The notes under the pieces: generated by a model | Seen by the model: only the letters and a program-made list of their open reading frames with translations | Databases searched by the model: none | What the model was told of the DNA's origin: nothing | Translations under genes and position numbers: made by a program | From: Gluconacetobacter diazotrophicus PA1 5 | GTDB lineage: Bacteria; Pseudomonadota; Alphaproteobacteria; Acetobacterales; Acetobacteraceae | Direction: 5' to 3' | Assembly: GCF_000067045.1 (NCBI RefSeq) | Contig: NC_010125.1 | Span: 150,001 to 214,000 of the forward strand | Length of the DNA stretch: 64,000 nucleotides | Shown: in pieces, positions 52,257 to 61,605 of the stretch | How the letters are laid out: the number at the start of each line of letters is the position of its first letter | Position numbering within the stretch: position 1 is the stretch's first letter

Positions 52257-53603
52257 TTGACCGACCATGCCACAGGGGCAAGTGACGCGATCTCCGTGAC
52301 CGAGCAGGCGGTATTCCGGGCGGCAGCCTGGCGCATCATTCCGCTGCTCGTCGTCTGCTACATGTTTTCCTATCTCGATCGGATCAATCTCAGTTTCGCC
52401 CGCGTTCCGATGGAAAACAGCCTTCATTTTTCCGACGCAACGTTCGGGCTGGGGGCGGGCCTGTTCTTCATCGGCTATATTGCCTTTCAGGTGCCCTCGT
52501 CCCTGTTGCTGGCCCGTTTCGGGGTCAGGCGCACCATCGCGGCCATCATGATAGGCTGGAGCCTGATCTCGTTCCTGTTCACGATCGTGGGGACCGACTG
52601 GCAGTTCTGCCTGCTGCGCGTGTCGCTGGGCGTGGCGGAGGCCGGGTTCTACCCGGCCGTGCTCTATTACCTGGCGATATGGTTCTCGCGGCAGATGATC
52701 GCGCGGGTCACGGCGGCTTTCCTGATCGCCATTCCGGCTTCCGGCGCCATCGGCGGTCCGGTTTCCGTCGCCATCCTGGCGCATTTTGATGGCGTACTCT
52801 CCATTCCCGGGTGGAAATGGATGTTCCTCCTGGAAGCCGTGCCCCCCCTTCTGCTGGGCCTGGTGGTATGGCGGCGTCTGGATGACGGTCCGGAAGACGC
52901 ACGATGGCTCGGCGCGGCGGAGCGGCGGATCGTCCTTGCACGCGTGCATGCGGGATGGGGGGCTGCCGGCGCGGCGTCGGCACCGGTCGGCAGGGCGCGA
53001 CCCTTCGCCGCGTTGTCGCGCCCGATCGTCCGGTTGCTGATCCTGATCTGCTTCTGCCAGGCGGTGTGCAATTACGGCATTGTCTTCTGGATCCCTACCT
53101 TCGTCGCGCAGGTGCTTGCGGCATCGTCCGCGACTATCGGCCTGTACATGATTATTCCCTTCGCGACGGCAATGGTGGCGATGACCCTGAATGCGCGCAG
53201 TTCCGACCGGCATCAGGAGCGACGCTGGCATATGGCGGCCCCGTTCCTGATCGTGTCGGTCACGCTTGTGCTGGCTTTCCTGTGCCAGGGGAGCGGCATG
53301 CTGGCCCTGCTGCTTCTGACGGCCGCGCTGGCGGCCGCGCTGTGCGTGACGGGCATGATCTTCACCATTCCCACCCTGGTGCTGGGTCAGGAGGTGCTGG
53401 CGACCGGGCTGGCGTGGATCAACAGTCTCGGAGCGCTCGGGGGGCTGGTCGGTCCGTATGGGATCGGTTGGCTGCGCGTCCATACCGGCCAGCCGCTGGC
53501 GGGTCTGTTTCTGGTGGCGTTCTGTGCGCTCGTCGGGGCGATTGCCACATTGTGCCTGCCGCGACGGGCAACGGATGCGGCCCGGGTCGCGACGCCGGCG
53601 TGA
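52257..53603 (+). CDS. MFS transporter (anion:cation symporter family)
   Basis: This 448-residue transporter has about 12 TM segments and belongs to the ACS family, which takes up organic anions with protons. It opens with W-R-I-I-P-L-L-V-V-C-Y-M-F-S-Y-L-D-R-I-N-L, the ACS mark. L-G-V-A-E-A-G-F-Y-P-A and W-I-P-T-F-V follow. The start is TTG 52257, set by AGGAGAAGG 8 nt upstream. It likely imports the substrate handled by its neighbours; the compound is unknown. Confidence 0.92.
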   Translation: MTDHATGASDAISVTEQAVFRAAAWRIIPLLVVCYMFSYLDRINLSFARVPMENSLHFSDATFGLGAGLFFIGYIAFQVPSSLLLARFGVRRTIAAIMIGWSLISFLFTIVGTDWQFCLLRVSLGVAEAGFYPAVLYYLAIWFSRQMIARVTAAFLIAIPASGAIGGPVSVAILAHFDGVLSIPGWKWMFLLEAVPPLLLGLVVWRRLDDGPEDARWLGAAERRIVLARVHAGWGAAGAASAPVGRARPFAALSRPIVRLLILICFCQAVCNYGIVFWIPTFVAQVLAASSATIGLYMIIPFATAMVAMTLNARSSDRHQERRWHMAAPFLIVSVTLVLAFLCQGSGMLALLLLTAALAAALCVTGMIFTIPTLVLGQEVLATGLAWINSLGALGGLVGPYGIGWLRVHTGQPLAGLFLVAFCALVGAIATLCLPRRATDAARVATPA

Positions 53604-53972
53604 CAGCGGCAGGCGGGAGGCCGCGGACCCTGCGCTGATGAATCTGCGCCGCGAAATCGGACGCGGCAATGCCGGATGGGTGCCGTTGAGCGGTTATAAT
53701 ATATTTTTATGACGAACTATAATCACAATATTATTGAAAAATTGCGACATCGTTATTATTCCGAATCAGACGCGAAGCCAGATCGGAAAAAGTCAGTCGC
53801 TCGACTGCAATTTGTCTCGGTATAGACACAATACCGGTTCCTGCTCACAGTGCGGTGTAAACCTGACCTTTCTCGAAGAAGCATCAATAAGCGTAGGAGT
53901 TTTTTTTGAATGGCTGGTAGTCCGAGGCGATTTACTGGTCGCCAAGGGTGTGGTGGAAAATGGAGAATACAT
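53604..53972. other. AT-rich intergenic region before TonB receptor
   Basis: This 369-bp stretch is clearly AT-richer than its flanks (for example TTATAATATATTTTTATG near 53694). A TTTTTTTT run is near 53900. It probably holds the receptor promoter and leader. I see no gene, clear terminator hairpin or known riboswitch. Confidence 0.5.
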
Positions 53973-56531
53973 ATGTCGGAAAACTCGCGATGCCCGCAGA
54001 TATATTGGTATATCTGCATTACGTCATGTGTAGTCGGGGCAGGGATGCTTCTGCCCAGCCACACGGCACAAGCGCAAGCTGTAAGCCAGGCCCCGGACCA
54101 GGCGACATTCACGTCGAAAAGCAACCGGCATATCAATAAACCGAATCCGGCGTCGCCTTCCGCCAGGAATGTGGTGAAGCAGGCGGAAGCGATCACCGTC
54201 AGCGGTACGGCCACGCCGGGAAATTCCGCCCTGTCCATTTCGACCCGCGAACACAGTACCGTACAGGTATTCCGTTACAGCGCCGAACAGTTGCGGGAAA
54301 CCGGGCAGACCAGCATCTATGCGGCCATCGCGCAGCTCTCGCCGGCCGTGACCTCCACCCCGTTCGCGGGCATCGGCGGCAACGGCCTCAACAAGTCGAT
54401 GCAGTTGCGGAATCTCGGCGCAGACCAGACCCTGATGCTGGTCAATGGAAAACGCCGCCACGTCGACGCCAATTTCAATTATTACCAGTCGGGACAGAAC
54501 TACGGCACCGATCCCGCCGACCTCTCGCTGATTCCAATGAGTGCGATCGATCATGTCGAGATCATCACGGAAGGGGCCAGCGCCCTCTACGGCCAGGATG
54601 CCGAGGCTGGAGCGGTCAACATCGTCCTGAAGCAGGATACGCACGGCGGGACGTTCGACCTGCAGAACAGTGGCTATTACCCTGGTGACGGTCAGACGGT
54701 CGATGGCAACGTCGATTACGGGATGGCGCTCGGGCGCAATGGCGGTTATCTGAATGTCGCGGCACAGATCACCAATCAGCTCCGGACAAACCGCTCCGGG
54801 CCGTATCTGGGCAGCCTTTATCTGGACCCGTCGGATCCCCGCGCCGCGGCCCTGGGGCGCAATGTGCAGAATCTTTCGGGATCGCCTCAGTCACTGCTGG
54901 AAACCGTCAGCCTGAATGCCGCCTATCCGGTGGCGAAGAACTTCGAATTCTACAATACGTCGACATTCGCCCATAAGGACATTCAGGAAGCCCAGACCTA
55001 TCGGGCGGCTTCGAACGATCTTATCATTCGTTCATTCTATCCCAATGGGACCCAACCGTACCTGATCGGCACCGAAAACGATTTCCAGGTCAATGACGGC
55101 ATACGCTCGTCGAACTTCCTGGGCATGGAATGGGATATCTATGCCAATTACGGCAGAGACCAGATGGCCAACGAAATCAGGGACACCGACAATCCCACCT
55201 ATGGCCTGGCCAGCCCGCGTTCGTTTTCCACGGCGCGATTCATTTCGGACGAGCTGGCGGCCGGTTTCAAGTCAACCAAGTTCTTTCATACGTCCCTTTT
55301 GCCCCGCCCGATCAACTTCTCATATGGCTTTGAATATCGGCGGGACAGCTTCCATATCGGCGCCGGAGAGCCCGCGTCCTACACGGACGGGGGGGCTACG
55401 GTGCTCGACGGTCCGGATGCGGGCCATGTCGTCGCGGCCGGCGCCGTCGACAAGTTCGGCGTCCCGCCGCTGGCGGCAGGGACGCAGGTGCGGAATGTCT
55501 TTGATGGTTCGGTCAATCTCGATTTCTTCGCAACCAGGAAATGGGAATGGACCCTGGGCGGTCACGCCGTAGGCTACAGCGATGTCGGTGCCGCAGCCAC
55601 GGGGTCCATCGGGACGCGTTATAATTTCACCAAGAATTTCGCGCTCCGCGCCAACGCGAATACGGGATTCCGGCCCCCGACCCTCGCGGAAGAGGCTTTT
55701 TTCTCCGAGACCACCTTTCCCACGTATCGGACGGCACAGCTGCCCGTCAATTCGCCGTGGGCGCGGGCACTCGGCGCGTCCAAGCTGAAGGGTGAACAGT
55801 CGCGCAGCTTCAGCGTCGGCGCCGACGTTACGCTACTGCCGAACTGGACCCTGACCGCAAACTTGTACCGAATTTCGATCAACGATCGACTCTACAATTC
55901 CTCGTTGTTCGGTGGCACGAACATCGAATCCATCCTGGCCGGCGTCGGGCTGCCGAATGTTCTCTATGCGTCCTATTACAGCAATCCGGTCAATACGGCG
56001 ACGAATGGCGGTGATATTTCGACCAGCTATACGTTGCATACCACGTCCGGAACATTCCTTTTCAGTTTCTCGGTTAACATCGCCGATACGGAGATCACGC
56101 ACCATAACGCGACGCCCGGTATTCTGACCGCACTTGGACAGACGTCCTTCAATCGCACCAACGAGGAATTCCTGCTTCATTCGGCACCGAAGAATATCGA
56201 GAATCTGTCGGTTTCCTGGAACAAGGGCCCCTATTCGTTCCGCGTTCAGGAACAGCGCTTCGGCTCCTATACCTGGGTCGCGTCGCCCTCGCTCGTCCAG
56301 ACCCAGTGGACGTATGCCGGGCCATCCTATATCACGAATCTCGAACTCGGTTATGACGTCTTCAAGCGCTGGCACATCGCGGTCGGTGCCTACAATGCGG
56401 GAAACCACTATCCTACCCGCGCCAATGCCGCCTCGCGCGCCGCGTTGCAGAATGCCTTTATCTACGCAGGAAACTCGCCATACGGCTTCAATGGAGGGAT
56501 GTACTATGTCAAGACATCCCTGAAATTCTGA
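53973..56531 (+). CDS. TonB-dependent outer membrane receptor
   Basis: This 852-residue receptor has an unusual early signal region, then a signal peptide ending near A-Q-A-Q-A (about residue 35). A Lys/Asn-rich linker follows, then a plug domain (S-A-E-Q-L-R-E-T-G-Q-T-S-I-Y, L-M-L-V-N-G-K-R-R-H, I-T-E-G-A-S-A-L-Y-G). The beta-barrel ends in aromatic F (T-S-L-K-F). The start follows GGAG at good spacing. In this catabolic setting it more likely imports an organic nutrient than a siderophore (inference). Confidence 0.93.
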   Translation: MSENSRCPQIYWYICITSCVVGAGMLLPSHTAQAQAVSQAPDQATFTSKSNRHINKPNPASPSARNVVKQAEAITVSGTATPGNSALSISTREHSTVQVFRYSAEQLRETGQTSIYAAIAQLSPAVTSTPFAGIGGNGLNKSMQLRNLGADQTLMLVNGKRRHVDANFNYYQSGQNYGTDPADLSLIPMSAIDHVEIITEGASALYGQDAEAGAVNIVLKQDTHGGTFDLQNSGYYPGDGQTVDGNVDYGMALGRNGGYLNVAAQITNQLRTNRSGPYLGSLYLDPSDPRAAALGRNVQNLSGSPQSLLETVSLNAAYPVAKNFEFYNTSTFAHKDIQEAQTYRAASNDLIIRSFYPNGTQPYLIGTENDFQVNDGIRSSNFLGMEWDIYANYGRDQMANEIRDTDNPTYGLASPRSFSTARFISDELAAGFKSTKFFHTSLLPRPINFSYGFEYRRDSFHIGAGEPASYTDGGATVLDGPDAGHVVAAGAVDKFGVPPLAAGTQVRNVFDGSVNLDFFATRKWEWTLGGHAVGYSDVGAAATGSIGTRYNFTKNFALRANANTGFRPPTLAEEAFFSETTFPTYRTAQLPVNSPWARALGASKLKGEQSRSFSVGADVTLLPNWTLTANLYRISINDRLYNSSLFGGTNIESILAGVGLPNVLYASYYSNPVNTATNGGDISTSYTLHTTSGTFLFSFSVNIADTEITHHNATPGILTALGQTSFNRTNEEFLLHSAPKNIENLSVSWNKGPYSFRVQEQRFGSYTWVASPSLVQTQWTYAGPSYITNLELGYDVFKRWHIAVGAYNAGNHYPTRANAASRAALQNAFIYAGNSPYGFNGGMYYVKTSLKF

Positions 56532-56688
56532 CGACGGACAAGGCGCCGAAACGCGGATGTTCGCCATCACGGACCTTGTTACGATGTTCCGCCGGGGCGC
56601 TGTGAAGGCGCCCCGGGAACTGAACGCTGCAAAGGTCGCGTGGACGACACCGGCACGGGACGGCTCTGTTTTCAGGAAACGGTCATTG

Positions 56689-58017
56689 ATGAAAAATGTG
56701 ACGCCACGGCAGGCTTCGTTCCAGGAGGACCAGAATCCGCAGATCATGCGGGCGCGGCTGTCACAATGGCGGATCGCGTTTGCCAGCATCGTGGGGACGA
56801 TGCTGGAATGGTATGATTTCACCATCTACAATACCATGGCGGCCCTGATTTTCGGTCGCCTCTTCTTCCCCTCCGCGCAGCCGCGTGTGGGCATGATCCT
56901 CGCATTCTCGACATATGCCGTGGGCTACGTTTCGCGCCCGGTCGGAGCGGTCGTGTTCGGCTGGATCGGGGATCGATATGGTCGCAGGACGGTCCTGGTA
57001 TTCGCCCTGACCCTGATGGGGGCCTGTACTGCCAGCATTGCCGTGTTGCCGACATTCGAATCGATCGGGATCGTCGCCCCGCTGGGCCTCAGCATCGTCC
57101 GCTTTCTGCAGGGGCTCGCATTGGGCGGGGAGTGGGCGGGGGCGGTTCTGATCGCCACGGAACACGGAAGTGCGCACCGTCAGGGGCGGAATTCATCCTG
57201 GGCGCAGATGGGGCCGGCGGCGGGGATATTGCTGGCGACGTTCGTCATCGGTGGCGTGGGGATTTTCATGCCCGACAGGGCTTTCCTGTCCTGGGGCTGG
57301 CGTGTTCCCTTTGCCCTGAGCGCGTTCCTGATGGTGTTCGGCCTTTGGGTCCGTCGCGCCGTTCCCGAGACGCCGGTGTTCGCCAAGAGCCGCCACGAGG
57401 CCGGCGCGCCCCCCCTGGTCGAAGTGCTGCGCAAGCATAAGGCCGCGCTGGCTATCGCATCGTCTTCGAGAATCGGGACGGACGTCCTCTATTCGCTCCT
57501 GCTCATTTTCAGCATTTCCTACATAACGCAGTTTCTCGATATGCCCCGTTCCGTCGCGCTGGGCTGCACGCTGACAGGCAGCGCCTGCGAACTTGTCGCG
57601 ATTCCGGTCTTCGGCTCTCTGATCGACCGGATAGGGTGCCGGAAAGTCTATGCAGGCGGCATCCTGGCCGGCTCGCTCATCACGCTAGCGTTCTTTCCGG
57701 TATTCGGCATGAAACTGCCCCTGGCGATCTTCGGCCTGACGGCGATCGGGACGGTGTCCCATGCGGCGATGTATGCGGCGCAGGGCACATTCATTACCAA
57801 TCAGTTTCCTTCCACCGTGCGCTATACCGGGTCGTCCCTGGCTTACACGCTTGGCAGCCTGGCAGGCGGCAGTGCATTCGCCCCGCTGATCATGAGCAGC
57901 ATTGTGGGCGGATGGACAGGCACCTGGGGGATTACACTTTACGTCATGGTGACCCTGGCAGTCACCGCGGCCGGCATTGTCGCCGCGGGGCACAGGACAC
58001 CCTCCGAACAGTCATAG
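56689..58017 (+). CDS. MFS transporter (metabolite:H+ symporter family)
   Basis: This 442-residue symporter is of the ProP/ShiA (MHS) group with 12 TM segments. The signature W-R-I-A-F-A-S-I-V-G-T-M-L-E-W-Y-D-F is near residue 27. G-W-I-G-D-R-Y-G-R-R, R-F-L-Q-G-L-A-L-G-G-E-W and P-E-T-P-V-F confirm the family. It follows the TonB receptor by 157 nt and would move the imported compound across the inner membrane. The start is ATG 56689; the open frame extends upstream without a better site. Confidence 0.93.
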   Translation: MKNVTPRQASFQEDQNPQIMRARLSQWRIAFASIVGTMLEWYDFTIYNTMAALIFGRLFFPSAQPRVGMILAFSTYAVGYVSRPVGAVVFGWIGDRYGRRTVLVFALTLMGACTASIAVLPTFESIGIVAPLGLSIVRFLQGLALGGEWAGAVLIATEHGSAHRQGRNSSWAQMGPAAGILLATFVIGGVGIFMPDRAFLSWGWRVPFALSAFLMVFGLWVRRAVPETPVFAKSRHEAGAPPLVEVLRKHKAALAIASSSRIGTDVLYSLLLIFSISYITQFLDMPRSVALGCTLTGSACELVAIPVFGSLIDRIGCRKVYAGGILAGSLITLAFFPVFGMKLPLAIFGLTAIGTVSHAAMYAAQGTFITNQFPSTVRYTGSSLAYTLGSLAGGSAFAPLIMSSIVGGWTGTWGITLYVMVTLAVTAAGIVAAGHRTPSEQS

Positions 58018-58054
58018 CCGGTTACTCTGTATCCTCTTGAGATCGGATAAAAGA

Positions 58055-58729
58055 ATGTTTGTCCTCAATCCTTTGCCTCCTGCCGTGGCGGCCAGCGACC
58101 TCGCGCTCCTGATCCAGGCCGAGCCCGCCGTGATCGGTCATTTTCGCTATGCCGGTTTTATGATGCCCAGGATCCGCGCCCATTTCCAGGATCGGCGTGT
58201 GGCGGGGACCGCCGTGACGCTCCGCATGCCCAGCATGGATGGGTCGATCGTCCATTATGCGATAGGAAAGGCGCGTCCGGGGGATATCCTGGTGATCGAC
58301 CGCTGTGGAGACACGGCCATCGCCGCCATGGGGGGGGCGGTCGCCTATGCGGCCAAATGTGCCGGGGTCGCTGGTATCATCGTCGATGGCGCGGTGACCG
58401 ACCTGGGTGAATTGCGGCAGTACGGCGTGCCTGTCTGGTCGAGCGGTACATCGGCCGTCACGGTTAAAACCCTGGGCCTGGGCGGCGAGTTCTGCATTCC
58501 GGTCAGTTGCGGTGACGTCGCGGTCAACCCGGGGGATGCGATCCTCGCGGACGAAAACGGGGTACTGGTCCTGCCGCCCGCGGATGTCGCTGCGGCCGCG
58601 GCACGAGCCATCCAGATGCAGGCCGACGAGAAGGTGACGCTTGCCCGTCTCACCGCCGGCGAGAAATATCCGGATATCATGGGCACGACCGACGTGATCA
58701 ACGAATGGGTGGCGCGCCACGGATGTTGA
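58055..58729 (+). CDS. RraA-like aldolase/dimethylmenaquinone methyltransferase-family protein
   Basis: This 224-residue RraA-fold protein resembles 4-hydroxy-4-methyl-2-oxoglutarate aldolase-type enzymes. It has V-A-G-T-A-V-T-L, G-D-I-L-V-I-D, G-I-I-V-D-G-A-V-T-D (the catalytic/metal loop), G-V-P-V-W-S-S-G and N-P-G-D-A-I-L-A-D-E-N-G-V-L-V-L-P. It starts 38 nt after the MFS gene, likely the same operon. As an enzyme in a catabolic cluster a lyase/decarboxylase step on a keto acid is plausible; RNase E regulation is unlikely here. Confidence 0.88.
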   Translation: MFVLNPLPPAVAASDLALLIQAEPAVIGHFRYAGFMMPRIRAHFQDRRVAGTAVTLRMPSMDGSIVHYAIGKARPGDILVIDRCGDTAIAAMGGAVAYAAKCAGVAGIIVDGAVTDLGELRQYGVPVWSSGTSAVTVKTLGLGGEFCIPVSCGDVAVNPGDAILADENGVLVLPPADVAAAAARAIQMQADEKVTLARLTAGEKYPDIMGTTDVINEWVARHGC

Positions 58730-58791
58730 GCGGGACCGTTCGCAGGATGGCGTGTTTCCGGAACCGTGATGTCTGACAAGGGTGAATGGCG

Positions 58792-59691
58792 ATGAACCTC
58801 AAGTCGCTCGAGGTCCTTCTGTCGATAGACCGTCTGGGAGGGTTCAAGGCTGCGGCGGAGAGTCTTCGCCTGACGCAGCCGGCAATTTCGATACGCATCG
58901 CGCAACTGGAACATGAACTGGGCGCGAAGCTGTTCTATCGTACGGGCAATCAGGTCTCGCCGACGCCTATCGGCAAGACGCTGATCTATTATGCCGAGCG
59001 CATTCTCGAACTTCATGACGAGGCCGTCGCGACGATCAAGGGGCACAGCGAGAAGAACGGAATCCTGCGTCTCGGGACGATAGAGACCGTCGTCCATACC
59101 TGGCTGCCGCATCTTCTTTCGCGAATCGGCGTGAAATATCCGAATATCACGATCGATCTCGATATCGGGAATTCCGACGATATTCAGCGCAAGGTTACGA
59201 AGGGGATGCTGGATCTCGGGATCTTCATCGGGCCGGTGAACTCTCCCGTCATGATCGAGACGTCCGTCTACAAGTTCAAGCTCGGTCTTGTCGCCTCGAA
59301 GAAATTCAAGGATGCCAGGCTGGAGGAGATCGGACTCGGAAATCTGCCCTCCCTGTCGCTCATGACGTTCTCGCGCAATACCGTCCCGCATTCGATGCTG
59401 TGCAGCCTCCTGGCCAGGGAAGGGATCAGTCGCCATCGTATTCATGCCATGAGTTCGGCGCCGATGATCGTCAACATGCTCCTCAAGCGTCCGGGACTGG
59501 CGCTGATCCCCCAGGCGGTCGTCAGGAACCATCTCGAATCCGGGGAACTCTGCCTTCTGGACGTCGGCATGCCCGTTCCAAAGGTCAATTGCGTGGCGGG
59601 GCGCCTCATCAGGCATAATTCCGAAATTATCGAGGATGTCGTCAAGATTGCCCAGCAGGTTGCGATTGACGAATTCGGTGAGTCCGGATGA
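58792..59691 (+). CDS. LysR-family regulator, paralogue 2
   Basis: This 299-residue LysR is close to paralogue 1 at 50124. Both share S-I/W-I-D-R-L-G-G-F-K-A-A-A-E, T-Q-P-A-I-S-I-R, I-K-G-H, N-G-I-L-R-L-G-T, S-D-D-I-Q-R-K-V, G-P-V-N-S-P and F-S-R-N-T-V-P-H-S-M. The start at 58792 (not 58786) follows AAGGG at 9 nt. It lies between the transport genes and the amidase/hydantoinase genes and may control both. The two regulators look like an old duplication with divergence in the effector part. Confidence 0.92.
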   Translation: MNLKSLEVLLSIDRLGGFKAAAESLRLTQPAISIRIAQLEHELGAKLFYRTGNQVSPTPIGKTLIYYAERILELHDEAVATIKGHSEKNGILRLGTIETVVHTWLPHLLSRIGVKYPNITIDLDIGNSDDIQRKVTKGMLDLGIFIGPVNSPVMIETSVYKFKLGLVASKKFKDARLEEIGLGNLPSLSLMTFSRNTVPHSMLCSLLAREGISRHRIHAMSSAPMIVNMLLKRPGLALIPQAVVRNHLESGELCLLDVGMPVPKVNCVAGRLIRHNSEIIEDVVKIAQQVAIDEFGESG

Positions 59692-59877
59692 TGCATCGAT
59701 CGGTCCGGTGTGTGGCAAAGTAATGAAGTCATATATGACTGTATAACAATACCTTATCATCGTTGTTTTTCTGGTTTTCGTTCAAAGTGCCTTTATAGTC
59801 ATTGATGGTGACGCCGTCTGGATTGTCGCCGGTTGCGGATGGTCTTGTGTCCGTCTCGACGTCTGAAGGAGAAGATC

Positions 59878-60072
59878 GTGACGAAATTCGAACAAATGAT
59901 AGAGACGGGCATCGCCACATGGAGCGGCATCGTACCGCCGAGCGAACTCGCGCGACGGCTGGAGGCGGAACTGGCGGTGACGATCTCCGCGTTCGAGGCG
60001 ATGCGGGGGCAACTGCGGTTCGAGGATGAACCGTCGAGCTTCGAAGCAGCGCTGCAGGCGGCAAAGCAATGA
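59878..60072 (+). CDS. AtzG-like small amidase partner (DUF4089)
   Basis: This 64-residue protein of the AtzG/DUF4089 type occurs directly before amidases. It has P-P-S-E-L-A-R-R-L-E-A-E-L-A-V-T-I and ends F-E-A-A-L-Q-A-A-K-Q. It starts at GTG with AAGGAG upstream. Its stop overlaps the amidase start (ATGA at 60069-60072), so it is co-translated. In the cyanurate pathway AtzG forms a complex with its amidase; the same is expected here. Confidence 0.85.
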   Translation: MTKFEQMIETGIATWSGIVPPSELARRLEAELAVTISAFEAMRGQLRFEDEPSSFEAALQAAKQ

Positions 60073-61487
60073 CCGCGCGGGATCTGGCCGATCTGAGCCT
60101 TGTGGATGCGGTGGACGCGGTCGCTATGCGCGAGACGACCTCCATGGCGCTTCTGGAGGCCTGTCTGGCCCGGCTTGACGCCGCCGAGGAGCGGATCAAC
60201 GCCACCATCTGGCTCGATCGGGAGGGGGCTTTCCGCGCGGCGGAGGCCGCCGACAAGGCCGTGGCCGCGGGCGCTGCGCTGGGGCTGCTGCACGGCCTGC
60301 CGCTGGCGCACAAGGACATGTACTATCAGGCCGGCAGGCCGTGCACCTGCGGATCGGTGATCCGCAAGGATTTCGTCCCCACGGTGACGGCGACCGTGGT
60401 CGAGCGCATGGCCGCGGCCGGGGCCTATGCCTATGGCGGCCTGAACATGGCCGAATTCGCAATGAACCCGACGGGTCACAACGCGCATTACGGCGACTGT
60501 CATAACCCCTGGAACCTTCCCTATATCACCGGTGGCTCGTCCAGCGGATCGGGGGCGGCGGTCGCCTCGCGCTGCACCTATGGCGCGTTGGGGTCCGATA
60601 CGGGTGGTTCCATCCGTCTGCCGGCGGCTGCCTGTGGCGTGACGGGCCTGAAGCCGACACAGACGCGGGTCAGCCGCGCGGGGGTGATGCCGCTTTCCTT
60701 TTCGGCGGACAATGTGGGCCCCCTGACGCGCACGGTGCGGGATTGTGCCCGCATGATGAAGGTCATCGCCGGGCAGGACAGCCGCGACCCGACCAGTTCC
60801 GCCGAGCCCGTACCGGATTATGAGGCCGCCCTGGACGGCGATCTGCGGGGCCTGCGGGTCGGCATTCCGACCACTTATTTTCTGGATGGCGCCGATGCTC
60901 CGGTTGTCGCCGCATTCGAGGCCGCGGTAGCTGTCCTGGCCGGACGCGGCGCAACCGTAATGCGGCTGCCGCTGCCGCTGATGGATGCGGTTTCCGTCTA
61001 TGCCGGTGTTCTCCTCCGTGTCGAAGCCGCGGCGATCCATGCCGAATGGATGCGCGAGCGCCCCCAGGACTATTCCGTACAGCTCAGCGCGCGGCTGTTT
61101 GGCGGCAATGCCATTCCCGCTCCTTATTACGTGGAGGCGTTGAGCCGGCGCGGCCCGATCCTCAAGGCCTTCGCGGATGAGGTCTTCGGGCAGGTCGATG
61201 TCCTGGCGACGCCCACGATCCGCACCTGCCTGCCGACCCTGGCCGAGACCAATATCGACCAGGGGTCGCCCGCTTCCGTGCAGGCGTTCATGGCCGTGTC
61301 CGCGAATACGCGACCGTTCAACTATCTGGGCCTGCCGGCAATCAGCGTGAATTGCGGTTTCGACCCGAACGGTTGCCCCATCGGCCTGCAGATCGCCGGC
61401 CGACCGTTCGCCGAGGCGCGCGTGATGACGGTTGCCGATGCCTACCAGCGCGACACGGACTGGCACACCAGACAGCCGCCTCTCTGA
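60069..61487 (+). CDS. Amidase-signature family amidase
   Basis: This 472-residue hydrolase cuts amide bonds with a Ser-cisSer-Lys triad. Lys82 is in P-L-A-H-K-D-M-Y. The G-G-S-S-S-G-S-G loop is at 155-162. Ser181 is in G-S-D-T-G-G-S-I-R. It is coupled to an AtzG-like partner and convergent with hydantoinase genes. An allophanate- or carboxybiuret-type substrate would fit the AtzG link, but the exact substrate cannot be told. Confidence 0.93.
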   Translation: MTARDLADLSLVDAVDAVAMRETTSMALLEACLARLDAAEERINATIWLDREGAFRAAEAADKAVAAGAALGLLHGLPLAHKDMYYQAGRPCTCGSVIRKDFVPTVTATVVERMAAAGAYAYGGLNMAEFAMNPTGHNAHYGDCHNPWNLPYITGGSSSGSGAAVASRCTYGALGSDTGGSIRLPAAACGVTGLKPTQTRVSRAGVMPLSFSADNVGPLTRTVRDCARMMKVIAGQDSRDPTSSAEPVPDYEAALDGDLRGLRVGIPTTYFLDGADAPVVAAFEAAVAVLAGRGATVMRLPLPLMDAVSVYAGVLLRVEAAAIHAEWMRERPQDYSVQLSARLFGGNAIPAPYYVEALSRRGPILKAFADEVFGQVDVLATPTIRTCLPTLAETNIDQGSPASVQAFMAVSANTRPFNYLGLPAISVNCGFDPNGCPIGLQIAGRPFAEARVMTVADAYQRDTDWHTRQPPL

Positions 61488-61605
61488 ATCCTGCCTGTCG
61501 GAACGGACTCATCGGCCGATGCGTCCGTTCCGTCATGTCTGTGAACCGGCACTGGCTGCCTCGGGGGCAGGCGGTCTTTCGACCGCCTGCCAGTACCGTC
61601 GTATG

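Noticed and set aside
53734-54033. Plus-strand frame of 99 codons before the TonB receptor
   Set aside because: It overlaps the receptor start in another frame, has no good ribosome site and no family signal.
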